DNA of 64,000 nt from SpSt-398 sp041752235 (GTDB lineage Bacteria; Bacteroidota; Bacteroidia; Chitinophagales; Chitinophagaceae). Positions 1-8,587 of the stretch are shown here, one piece after another (position 1 is the stretch's first letter; each line of letters begins with the position of its first letter). The stretch spans positions 1 through 64,000 of the forward strand of contig JBGSHM010000019.1 in assembly GCA_041752235.1 (NCBI GenBank), in the 5' to 3' direction. A model generated the notes under the pieces. The model searched no databases, was not told the DNA's origin, and saw nothing but the letters and a program-made list of their open reading frames with translations. Both the position numbers and the translations under genes were made by a program.

Positions 1-1
1 A

Positions 2-47
2 CCCCAAGCCTCCAACATCCGCATCCACCATCCAACATCCAACATCA
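2..47. repeat. Short iterated word CATCCAACATCC at window edge
   Basis: The first bases repeat degenerate words of the form ATCCAACATCC and CATCCACC, ending at the stop codon of the adaptor gene at 45. It resembles one arm of the word-built inverted repeats seen elsewhere in the window. The partner arm, if it exists, lies outside the window. Confidence 0.4.
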
Positions 48-1178
48 CTCCTCCCCTTTATTCATCATCGCCGACAGCACCGTATAAGCACCTTTTGTAA
101 CAACCACCACACCATTCAGGTTTTCTTTGGTGGAAGAAACAGCTACCTTGCCCTCCTGTTTTACCCCGGAGACAACAGGCAATAGTTCATAGGTATTTTT
201 CCCGGTTACTTTTATCAAATACTCACTGTTGGCATAGCGCACCAGGGCTTCTTCGGGAACAGCGAGCGTTTTTACATTATCCACCTGGATACGTGCGTTG
301 AGGAACATACCCGGCAATAATTGTTTTGGTTGTGTTTCAAAATGACAATGAACCAGGGCACCGCGGTTTTCATCCACATTCTTTGTTACCAAAAGAACCT
401 CGCACTCATATTCCTTTTGAGGATCCTCCACAAAGCTCACTTTAACCCGCTGCTTAGGTTGAACAAATGGCAGGTCCTTTTCAAAAACGGTCAGCGCCGC
501 ATGCATGTCGTCGGGATTGATCAGCTCAAACAACACATCTGCAGGATTTACATATTTCCCAATATTCACATTGACTTTGGACACAAACCCATTAATGGGT
601 GAATAAATGGGTACACTCCGCGATATGGTGTTCTCATTTAACTTATCAGGATCGATGTTTACCAGGCGTAGTTTTTCACTCAGGGCTTTAATGGTCACTT
701 TTTGGGCGGTAAAATCGGCCTGTACCTGTTGGAATTGCTTGGCCGTATTAACCTCATCGGCATTCAGCTCCCGCTGGCGTTCAAAATCAAGTTCCAGATA
801 CGTTAATTTGGCTTTAGCGACCAGATAATCTTGTTGCAATTGAACAAGAGAGGGGTCTTCGATACGAGCGATGACCTGGCCCCGGTTGACATGCATACCT
901 GGCAAAAGATCAGTGGTGCGGAGATAACCTCCCAAGGGAAAACTTACGGAAATCATATTTTGTGGCGGCACATCCACCACGCCATTCACAAGAATTTCGG
1001 TGTGGAGGGTTTCCAGGCGAATGCTATCGGTCAGCAGACCGGCACTTTTCACCTGTGCATCGGTAAGTGTTGTCTTCTGTTCCGTTCCATCTGGTATAGC
1101 CTGTTCAGGTTCTGTTTTAGCGCCACAGGAGAACAGGAAGACCAGTATAGCTATTTTAAACGATTTCATACGATTCAT
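45..1178 (-). CDS. RND efflux periplasmic adaptor (CusB/HlyD family), lipoprotein
   Basis: Membrane-fusion subunit that couples an inner-membrane RND metal pump to an outer-membrane channel. Seen: 377 residues with a short hydrophobic leader ending in lipobox LFSC (Cys18), so it is probably lipid-anchored. The two lipoyl halves are readable around residues 74-108 (PLGGYL, PGMHVNRG) and 188-220 (YSPINGFV). They are separated by a charged helical hairpin at about 112-172, and a beta-barrel (KQRVKVSF) and a membrane-proximal domain follow. No extra metal-chaperone domain is present. The start codon lies 7 bp after the pump gene's stop, so the two are clearly co-transcribed. ATG at 1169 is an alternative start. 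Metal specificity cannot be read from the adaptor. Confidence 0.9.
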   Translation of the reverse strand: MNRMKSFKIAILVFLFSCGAKTEPEQAIPDGTEQKTTLTDAQVKSAGLLTDSIRLETLHTEILVNGVVDVPPQNMISVSFPLGGYLRTTDLLPGMHVNRGQVIARIEDPSLVQLQQDYLVAKAKLTYLELDFERQRELNADEVNTAKQFQQVQADFTAQKVTIKALSEKLRLVNIDPDKLNENTISRSVPIYSPINGFVSKVNVNIGKYVNPADVLFELINPDDMHAALTVFEKDLPFVQPKQRVKVSFVEDPQKEYECEVLLVTKNVDENRGALVHCHFETQPKQLLPGMFLNARIQVDNVKTLAVPEEALVRYANSEYLIKVTGKNTYELLPVVSGVKQEGKVAVSSTKENLNGVVVVTKGAYTVLSAMMNKGEE

Positions 1179-1185
1179 TTTAGGA

Positions 1186-4100
1186 TCATTTTCCGGATAG
1201 ATAATTTAATTCAGCAGCCGCGTGATTATTCAATCGAAGCGCCTGCAGGTAGTTCAACTGGATCTCAAGGGCATTGCGCATCAGTTGGCTCCATTCGAGG
1301 TAACTGATCTCTCCCTTATCAAATGCCAGTCTTGCATTTTTAATGATCAGGTCGGATTGTTTCAACCCGGTGGTTTCAAAGTAGTCAATGTATTTTCCTT
1401 GTTTCAGGTACTCCATGGTCCAGTGTTGCCATTCGGTTCGCAAGAACTCCTGGGCATTTTCCCGATTAAGGCTGGCTACTTTTTCCTGCTCTTTCGCTGC
1501 CTTGATCCGTGAGCGGGTCGCTTTATTAAAGAGCGGAACAGCAATATTCAGCCCAACGGTATGGAAACGTTCTCCACCCCCATAATAGGTTTGATTGATT
1601 CCATCCGGACTTTGAAATCCAATGATCGACTGGTTCGAATAGCCCAGTCCCCATTCGGGTAATAACCGGGACCGTTCAACCGCCACCTTTGAACCGGCCA
1701 GTAATTCTTCTTGTTTTCCCAATCTTCCGAGCGGATGTTGGTCAGCAGGGATCGAATCGGATAGTACCGTTGCTTTCAACCGAAGCGAACCCTGAACTGG
1801 CCGTACAGGATCTTTTACATGAAGCAATCTTGTCAATTGGACCATGAGCTTTGCCTGATCGGATTCGATCTCCTGACGCTGCAACTGAAAATACTGCATC
1901 TGGGCCTCGGCACTTGTTTTCTCGAGAATATTCGATTCACCGGTTTTATAGCGTAATTCGGCCGCCCGTAAGATGCGGCTATAGGAAGAATCGATCCGGT
2001 TGAGCAGGATGGCTCTTTCTTCCAACAAAGCCAGGTCATAGTACAATAGGGTAATCTCCCGGTGCAGGCTGCTTTTTTGCAATTCGGTAGCTACCTGTTT
2101 AAGTCCTTCTTCGGATCGGTAAAGATCTCGTTGACGTTGATAAACGGCCGGCATGGAAAATGATTGATTGATGGAAAACCGGGTATCATTGTTAAAACTG
2201 TTTATGTTACCATATTCCATACCGATCATCGTTTTAGCGGGATCGAATACACCTCCCTGCATGGCTTTCCAATAGGCTTGTTCTTTCTCCATGGACATGA
2301 TCCGCAGGTTTTGTTTATCGGCCAATGAATGCATCTGTTCCAGGCTCATTCTTTCCGGCACAGACTGCTGTGCTGTTGCCGGGAACATGAATAGTGCCAG
2401 TACAATGGTCATTTCAATATGTTTGGCCTTGCTCCTGAATTGGAGTTTTTCCACCCAGCGATACAGAACAGGCAATACTACCAGGGTGAGGAATGTTGCA
2501 GAGATCAATCCACCGATCACTACCGTGGCCAGGGGTCGCTGTACCTCAGCGCCTACTCCATGGCTCAGGGCCATGGGTAAAAATCCCAGGGAGGCCACTG
2601 CTGCGGTCATGATCACCGGTCTTAACCGGATCTTAGTTCCTTCCATAATGATCATACTTAGGTCATGTAATCCTTGTTTCTTAAGCCGGTTGAATTCGGC
2701 AATCAATACAATTCCATTTAACACCGCTACGCCAAAAAGGGCGATGAATCCGACACCTGCCGAAATACTGAAAGGCATCCCCCTGATCCATAATCCAATC
2801 ACACCACCGATCGCAGAAAGCGGAATGGCGGAAAAGATCAACAAACCATAGCGCAGAGAACCAAAAGCGAAATAGAGCATAACGAGTATCAGGAGCAACG
2901 CGGCAGGTACCGCAATCGCCAGGCGATTGCTGGCCTCTACGAGGTTCTCAAACTGACCTCCATACTGAACGCTATAGCCCGGATCCATTTTCAATTGGGC
3001 ACTAACTTTCTCCTCCAGTTCTTTTACGGCCGATTTTACATCCCTGCCCCGTACATTGAAGCCTACAATGATCCTTCTCCGGGTATTCTCGCGTTGTACC
3101 TGGTTGGGTCCTTCTTTGATTTCCACACTGGCTACCTGGTAAAGGGGTATCTGAATTCCGATGGGAGAAGCGATGAGAAGTTGTTCTACATCTTTTAAAT
3201 CCTTTCGGTATCCTTCGTCTAACCTCACAACCAGATCAAACCTTTTTTCCTGTTCGAATACCAAGCCGGCGCTTTCTCCAGCAAAAGCGGTACGTACTGC
3301 CCGGTTCACATCTGCTACATTCAATTGGTAATGGGCCAGGGCTTCACGCCGATAATTGATCACCACCTGAGGAAGGCCGGTTACGGTTTCAATATAGATA
3401 TCCTTTGCCCCATCTACTTTATGAACGAGTGCCCCCAATTCCTGCGCATAAGCGGCCAGGCTATCCAGGTCATCGCCAAAGATCTTACATACAACATCCT
3501 GTCTGGCTCCGGAGATCAGTTCATTAAAACGCATTTGAACGGGGAATTGAAAACCAGAGGTCATGCCCGGTATGACCTGCAAAGCCTCACTCATTTTATT
3601 GGCCAATTCATCCGAACTGGAAGCAGTGGTCCATTCCTCTTTTGGTTTTAAGGAAATGATTATATCCGTCATTTCCACCGGCATGGGATCGGTAGGGATT
3701 TCACTGGCCCCGATCCGGGTAACGATCTTCTCTACCTCCGGAAATTGTTGTAAGATGGCCGCCGCCCGCGATGAATTCCGGATCGTTTCGCTCAGGGAAC
3801 TACCGGTCAGTAAACGGGCATCCACCGCAAAATCTCCTTCCTCCAATTCCGGGATGAATTCCCCGCCCAACCGTGACATGATAAATAAACTCAAACTAAA
3901 CACCAGAACTACGGTCAGGACTAGTGTTTTTGGAAAACGCAGCGCAAGATTCAACACCGGCCTGTACATTCCCTGTATCCACCGCATCAGTTTATCTGAC
4001 CAGTTTTCTTTATGGCTTATTTTTTTGGAAAGAAATACCGAACTGATCATCGGTACATAGGTCAGTGACAATAGAAAGGCACCGATCAAGGCAAAGGAAA

Positions 4101-5550
4101 CGGTCAGGGCCATGGGTTTGAACATCTTTCCTTCAATGCCTACCAACGAAAGGATCGGGAGGTAAACGATAAGGATCACGATCTGTCCGAATACGGCTGA
4201 ATTCATCATCTTTCCGGCGGAAGCCTGTACCTCATTGTCCATTTCACCCTGGGTGATATGGATCACTTTATTGAGGTGTTTGCTATGTGACAAGCGGTGA
4301 ATGACGGCTTCTACAATGATCACGGCCCCATCTACGATCAGGCCAAAGTCCAGTGCACCCAGGCTCATCAGGTTCCCCGAAACGCCAAACAGATTCATCA
4401 TGATCACAGCAAATAACATCGAGAGTGGGATCACGGAGGCGACGATAAGTCCCGCCCGAAGATTTCCCAAAAAGAGTACAAGGATGAAGATCACGATCAG
4501 GGCCCCTTCCAATAGATTCTTTTCAACGGTACCCATGGCCTTTGAGACCATTTTGGTCCGGTCATAAAAGGGTTCAAGAATAACTCCTTCGGGCAAAGTT
4601 TTTTGAATGGCCTCTATTCGCTTCTTTACATCTTTGATCACAGCAGATGCATTGGCGCCTTTGAGCATCAACACCACAGCCCCGGCTACTTCCCCCTGAT
4701 CCTGATAGGTCATGGCTCCATACCGAACCGCATGTCCAATACGAACCTCTGCCACATCCCGGAGAAAAACAGGAAGCCCGCTGGTATGATGCCGTACGAC
4801 TATCTTCTTTAGGTCTTCCGGATCTTTTACCAGGCCTTCTGTCCGAATGAATAAAGACCCTTGACCTTTTTCAATATAGGCCCCGCCTGAATTCTCGTTG
4901 TTCTTTTCCAAGGCGGTAAAAAGATCATCGAGGGTAACGCCCATACTTTTCAGCTTTGCAGGGATGATGGCCACCTCATATTGTTTCAGGTAACCACCAA
5001 AACTACTCACGTCGGCTACACCAGGAGTGCCAAGCAATTGTTTACGCACGATCCAGTCCTGTATCGTACGCAGTTCGGTGAGGTCATATTTGCTTTCAAA
5101 CCCCGGTGCAGGCCGAAGAATGTATTGGTAGACCTCGCCTAATCCGGTGGTTACCGGCGCCAGTTCTGGTCGTCCGGCTGAAGCGGGTATCTGATCACGC
5201 ACCATGTTAATGCGCTCGGAAACCTGTTGCCGGGCCCAATAGAGGTCGGTCTTATCATTAAAAACAATGGTCACTACAGAAAGACCAAAACGGGAGATCG
5301 ATCGGATCTCATCAATACCGGGAATGTTTGCATTGACCTGTTCAATTGGAAAGGTGACCAACCTTTCCACTTCGGGAGCAGCCAGACTGGGCGATACAGT
5401 GATCACCTGTACCTGATTACTGGTAATATCCGGAAGCGCGTCAATGGGAAGCCGCATTACATTGAGCGTACCCCATATGATCAGACCAATGGTGCACAAA
5501 CCAATGATCAGCTTATTCCGGACAGAAAATTGAATAATCTTGTTAAGCAT
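1186..5550 (-). CDS. Heavy-metal RND pump (CusA/CzcA family) fused to a TolC-type outer-membrane channel
   Basis: Proton-driven export of metal cations from periplasm or cytoplasm to the outside. Residues 1-1046 are a complete HME-RND pump, the length of a stand-alone CusA. It carries the TM4 motif with Asp401, Asp407 and Glu414 (LDFGLIVDGAVIIVE) and a porter segment TDPMPVEM. Residues 1047-1454 are an outer-membrane efflux protein with long coiled-coil hairpins. The junction has a basic stretch (FRSKAKHIE) followed by a second signal-peptide-like segment, MTIVLALFMFPATAQQ, with an ATA-QQ cleavage-like site. The channel half could therefore be exported and cut loose. Such fusions are, to my knowledge, typical of Bacteroidota. 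The substrate (Cu/Ag or Co/Zn/Ni) is not resolved; the porter motif looks closer to CzcA than to CusA. Confidence 0.93.
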   Translation of the reverse strand: MLNKIIQFSVRNKLIIGLCTIGLIIWGTLNVMRLPIDALPDITSNQVQVITVSPSLAAPEVERLVTFPIEQVNANIPGIDEIRSISRFGLSVVTIVFNDKTDLYWARQQVSERINMVRDQIPASAGRPELAPVTTGLGEVYQYILRPAPGFESKYDLTELRTIQDWIVRKQLLGTPGVADVSSFGGYLKQYEVAIIPAKLKSMGVTLDDLFTALEKNNENSGGAYIEKGQGSLFIRTEGLVKDPEDLKKIVVRHHTSGLPVFLRDVAEVRIGHAVRYGAMTYQDQGEVAGAVVLMLKGANASAVIKDVKKRIEAIQKTLPEGVILEPFYDRTKMVSKAMGTVEKNLLEGALIVIFILVLFLGNLRAGLIVASVIPLSMLFAVIMMNLFGVSGNLMSLGALDFGLIVDGAVIIVEAVIHRLSHSKHLNKVIHITQGEMDNEVQASAGKMMNSAVFGQIVILIVYLPILSLVGIEGKMFKPMALTVSFALIGAFLLSLTYVPMISSVFLSKKISHKENWSDKLMRWIQGMYRPVLNLALRFPKTLVLTVVLVFSLSLFIMSRLGGEFIPELEEGDFAVDARLLTGSSLSETIRNSSRAAAILQQFPEVEKIVTRIGASEIPTDPMPVEMTDIIISLKPKEEWTTASSSDELANKMSEALQVIPGMTSGFQFPVQMRFNELISGARQDVVCKIFGDDLDSLAAYAQELGALVHKVDGAKDIYIETVTGLPQVVINYRREALAHYQLNVADVNRAVRTAFAGESAGLVFEQEKRFDLVVRLDEGYRKDLKDVEQLLIASPIGIQIPLYQVASVEIKEGPNQVQRENTRRRIIVGFNVRGRDVKSAVKELEEKVSAQLKMDPGYSVQYGGQFENLVEASNRLAIAVPAALLLILVMLYFAFGSLRYGLLIFSAIPLSAIGGVIGLWIRGMPFSISAGVGFIALFGVAVLNGIVLIAEFNRLKKQGLHDLSMIIMEGTKIRLRPVIMTAAVASLGFLPMALSHGVGAEVQRPLATVVIGGLISATFLTLVVLPVLYRWVEKLQFRSKAKHIEMTIVLALFMFPATAQQSVPERMSLEQMHSLADKQNLRIMSMEKEQAYWKAMQGGVFDPAKTMIGMEYGNINSFNNDTRFSINQSFSMPAVYQRQRDLYRSEEGLKQVATELQKSSLHREITLLYYDLALLEERAILLNRIDSSYSRILRAAELRYKTGESNILEKTSAEAQMQYFQLQRQEIESDQAKLMVQLTRLLHVKDPVRPVQGSLRLKATVLSDSIPADQHPLGRLGKQEELLAGSKVAVERSRLLPEWGLGYSNQSIIGFQSPDGINQTYYGGGERFHTVGLNIAVPLFNKATRSRIKAAKEQEKVASLNRENAQEFLRTEWQHWTMEYLKQGKYIDYFETTGLKQSDLIIKNARLAFDKGEISYLEWSQLMRNALEIQLNYLQALRLNNHAAAELNYLSGK

Positions 5551-5623
5551 GATTTTTCTTGTACGGTAAATAAAAAGTTGTATAGCCTTTCGATGGAAAG
5601 ACTAAAGCAATAAAACGGAAAAA

Positions 5624-6007
5624 TCAGGCTAACCGGGGAGGCTGGAAAATATCCGCCAAATGAAGATGGGTGTAGGAAATAATTCTTTTGGGGTGAAATT
5701 GTATCGCGTATTCACTCAGGGATTGTCGTTCAATGCGAATTAGCTGAGGAGGAATATCGGTGGCCGTGGCGTTTACGATCCCACAATCAACATCCCTGAA
5801 AGGTAATTGTTGATCGCGTTGATAATCATCATCGATCACAATTTTTTCGTAGTGCATGCGTAAAAAAGCGTAGAATCCTAAACCGGGATCTTCCAGTTTG
5901 TGTTCCCGAAAATGATCCAGTAAAACCGGAATCTTGACGAGCTGGTGTAATTCTGTATGCGAGAGCATGAATACAGTAAGTAATATGGCTGCGGTGCCTT
6001 TTCGCAT
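5624..6007 (-). CDS. Small conserved protein of a metal-efflux locus, function unknown
   Basis: 127 residues from the ATG at 6007 (a TTG two codons upstream is also open). A hydrophobic N-terminus (about residues 4-17) suggests export or membrane attachment. The body is rich in His and Asp (TELHQL, DHFREHK, RMHYEK, DDDYQRD) and contains a QLPFRD motif. From memory, small proteins with this H-E-H/QLPF pattern accompany metal RND pumps in Bacteroidota, but no function is established that I can name. It sits between the upstream TonB receptor and the pump on the same strand, which supports a role in metal handling. The His-rich character is an observation; metal binding is an inference. Confidence 0.7.
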   Translation of the reverse strand: MRKGTAAILLTVFMLSHTELHQLVKIPVLLDHFREHKLEDPGLGFYAFLRMHYEKIVIDDDYQRDQQLPFRDVDCGIVNATATDIPPQLIRIERQSLSEYAIQFHPKRIISYTHLHLADIFQPPRLA

Positions 6008-6062
6008 GACCAAATGTACTCAATTCTTCCCATAAACAACAGTCTGCTCAACCGGTTCAGGA

Positions 6063-8342
6063 TCATTGTACCGTGAAGCGCACTCCCAAAAAACCTCTCC
6101 GGCCCTGATTAGGCGCAAACACATAGGTGGGATCAAAACTCAGGGCATAGGGATTATCGGGCGTAGCCAATATCTTCCCTTCGGAGTCATAACTAACCTG
6201 CTTATCAAAGGGATCGTTGGCTCTGGCGATCAGAAAAGGAGCCGCTTTGTCAGGTGTCCAGTCAAGCAGGTTTTTTATCCCTCCATAGACCTCAATTTTC
6301 TTACCTGCCTTCCAGGTCAATTGTACATTTTGAAGCCCCCATACAGGCGACATTCCGGGTCTTGGGTCCAGAGAAGAAAGTAGCGGCAAGCGCATGGGTC
6401 CATAGAGGTTCCCGGTATAATCCAAGATCCATCGGGCACTGGCGAAAGTATAAGAAGCTGACCAGGTACTACTCCATTTTTCAGTCAACACCAGTGGTTG
6501 TTTGGTTCGTTTACCATTGATTTGTTCAAAACGGGCCACATCCTGTAAGGTTAGACCAGCTTGGAAGCGAAAACGATTGGCCCAGTTCCATTCCAGATTT
6601 ACCGTCATTCCTGCTGACCGTGAGTGGCCATCCATATTCTGGTAAATGATCTTATTGGGATCGGTGTCATAGTCTGGCAAAATCTGGTTGTTGAAATAGG
6701 AATACCAGGCCGAAATATCGGTGGAAAAATGATGCAGGCCCCATTTCCAACGAGAGGTCAGGTTACCATTGACATTCATACTTCTTTCAGGCTTCAAGGC
6801 CTCGCGTATCTCCACCACCCTTGCTCCGGTCAAGGCAGCATGTTCTTCGGTAAACAGGTTGACCACACGAAATCCAGTACCTGCATTCAACCGAAAAACG
6901 GTTCGCTCACTAAGTCCCCATTTAAAAGCAATCCTTGGGGTAAACACCATGCCGTGTATGGGGTGATGGTCAAAACGAATACCGGTGAGCAGGGTTTTCC
7001 GGTTTTGAAGATCCCATTCATCCTGAAGGAATAGTCCGGGTAATAAATAACTATCCGGTCGATTGATCCCTGTCAGGGTATCTCTTGTGGCGGTTGAATT
7101 GTCATCATATCGGTTATAGCGCAGGGCCAATCCCAATAAGGTCTGGTGACGCGGTGCCAATTTCAGATGCCCTAACAATTGTCCGAATACAATATGTTGC
7201 CGAGCGAAATAAGGAGTAGTACCATAAAATGAATTTTGCCGGTGACCCGTACCCGAAAAAGAGAAGTTCCAATTTCCGGGTATGGGCAGTTGATACTTAC
7301 CAATCAATTCCCAGCGATTGGTGTAAATGCTTTCTCCGTAAATACTATCACTTCCCCGAAAGGCAGGTGTCCAGTTCATCTGACCACCCCAACGATCCTC
7401 ATAAAAATACCGGCCAGCCAAATGAGCCTCGCGGTTCAATTTCCGGGCAAATGATAATTTGCTGAAAAGCGATACACGATGTTGAAGCGTTAAATCTGTA
7501 AACCCATCTTCATTGTTATCAACCGGGTGCTGATAACGATAGTAATTTATGCCCAGCAATTGACTAGCCTTTTTCCCAACCCTGAACCTGGACCCAATAT
7601 CCCATTGTTGTTCGTTCCAGGTACTGGTCATGCCATCGATCGCCCAACGGGGTGCTTTCTCGGGTTGCCGGGTAATGATGTTGATCAAACCGCCAATGGC
7701 TTCCGATCCATACAACCCGGAAGCAGGGCCTTTGACGATCTCTACCCGGTCAATCAATTGTACCGGTATTCCAAACAATCCATATACCGAGGCCAGACTG
7801 CTGACAATTGGCATCCCGTCAATGGTCACCATGGTATAAGGGCCTTCCAGTCCGTTGATATGAATATCGCCGGTGTTACACACATTGCAATTCAATTGTG
7901 GCCTAACCCCATTCACCTGTTGCAAAGCCTCGAATATGCTCGGAACTGGATTACGTTTGAAGAATTGCGGAGTGAAGATCTCTACGGCCACAGGGCTTTC
8001 CGAGCGTCTCACCGATCTTAATGTCCCGGTGATCACCACCTCCTCTCCTACTTTTACCTCGCGTCTTAATTTAATTACCATATCAACCCCCGCCAACATA
8101 ACCGTATCTAGGGGTTCATAGCCGATGGCGGATATATGAAAGTTTATTTTCCCTTTGGTTGGAATAGCCAGGCGAAAATAACCGGTGCTGTCGCTGATGG
8201 CTTTCTTTTTTTGCCATTGAATCGTGGCTGCCATCAACAGCTCGCCTTCCTGATTGATAATCCTTCCTTCTGCCACGGTTTCCTGTGCCTGGCCCAATAG
8301 GGTCATTCCAAGAAAGTATCCCATCGTTAAAATTCGTTTCAC
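6063..8342 (-). CDS. TonB-dependent receptor with CxxC in the plug
   Basis: Outer-membrane active transporter, 759 residues. Domain order: signal peptide (1-19, ending GQAQ), carboxypeptidase-regulatory-like beta-sandwich (about 20-95), plug (about 115-235) and a 22-strand-type barrel to the C-terminal QRRGFLGVRFTVQ. The plug contains Cys152 and Cys155 (NCNVCNTG) just before the conserved INGLEGPYTMVTIDG segment. This pair is a candidate metal ligand or redox pair. The start is GTG at 8342; an ATG at 8324 is the alternative. The upstream sequence carries a DtxR-like operator at 8354-8382. Its position between metal chaperone genes and the RND pump argues for a metal or metallophore substrate, which the sequence does not identify. 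Confidence 0.88.
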   Translation of the reverse strand: MKRILTMGYFLGMTLLGQAQETVAEGRIINQEGELLMAATIQWQKKKAISDSTGYFRLAIPTKGKINFHISAIGYEPLDTVMLAGVDMVIKLRREVKVGEEVVITGTLRSVRRSESPVAVEIFTPQFFKRNPVPSIFEALQQVNGVRPQLNCNVCNTGDIHINGLEGPYTMVTIDGMPIVSSLASVYGLFGIPVQLIDRVEIVKGPASGLYGSEAIGGLINIITRQPEKAPRWAIDGMTSTWNEQQWDIGSRFRVGKKASQLLGINYYRYQHPVDNNEDGFTDLTLQHRVSLFSKLSFARKLNREAHLAGRYFYEDRWGGQMNWTPAFRGSDSIYGESIYTNRWELIGKYQLPIPGNWNFSFSGTGHRQNSFYGTTPYFARQHIVFGQLLGHLKLAPRHQTLLGLALRYNRYDDNSTATRDTLTGINRPDSYLLPGLFLQDEWDLQNRKTLLTGIRFDHHPIHGMVFTPRIAFKWGLSERTVFRLNAGTGFRVVNLFTEEHAALTGARVVEIREALKPERSMNVNGNLTSRWKWGLHHFSTDISAWYSYFNNQILPDYDTDPNKIIYQNMDGHSRSAGMTVNLEWNWANRFRFQAGLTLQDVARFEQINGKRTKQPLVLTEKWSSTWSASYTFASARWILDYTGNLYGPMRLPLLSSLDPRPGMSPVWGLQNVQLTWKAGKKIEVYGGIKNLLDWTPDKAAPFLIARANDPFDKQVSYDSEGKILATPDNPYALSFDPTYVFAPNQGRRGFLGVRFTVQ

Positions 8343-8353
8343 TTGAAATATTT

Positions 8354-8382
8354 TTTAGGCGTGTCTAAAATTATATTTAGAC
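8354..8382. promoter_or_regulatory. Candidate DtxR/MntR-type operator (three half-sites)
   Basis: Three heptamer half-sites lie just upstream of the TonB receptor start: TTTAGGC (8354-8360), GTCTAAA (8363-8369) and TTTAGAC (8376-8382). The first pair forms a near-perfect palindrome with a 2-bp spacer, the layout of DtxR/IdeR/MntR boxes. On the minus strand TACATTCG (8389-8382) resembles the Bacteroidota -7 element, so a bound repressor would cover the transcription start. No regulator gene is in the window. Family assignment is inference from the half-site sequence. Confidence 0.55.
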
Positions 8383-8448
8383 GAATGTACGAACTTTTAT
8401 AACAGATAGGCTACTCTTTTGGAAAAATCTGGATCTTCATGGATTTTT

Positions 8449-8585
8449 TTAACCGCAGAGGCGCAGAGGGTTATTGATTATTAATTACTGATTATTGTCT
8501 TTGGTAAGTGTTTCTCAAACCTTTAATAATCAATACTAAATAATCAATAATAGGTAATAAACGTCCTCTGCGTCTCTATGGTTAA
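8449..8585. repeat. Long imperfect intergenic inverted repeat
   Basis: Lies between the stop of the HMA-TonB receptor (8588) and the promoter of the next receptor. The outer arms read TTAACCGCAGAGGCGCAGAGG and, inverted, CCTCTGCGTCTCTATGGTTAA. The inner part is A/T-rich with TTATTGATTATT against AATAATCAATAA. It could end transcription from the upstream receptor gene and so isolate the downstream operon. Confidence 0.75.
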
Positions 8586-8587
8586 AT

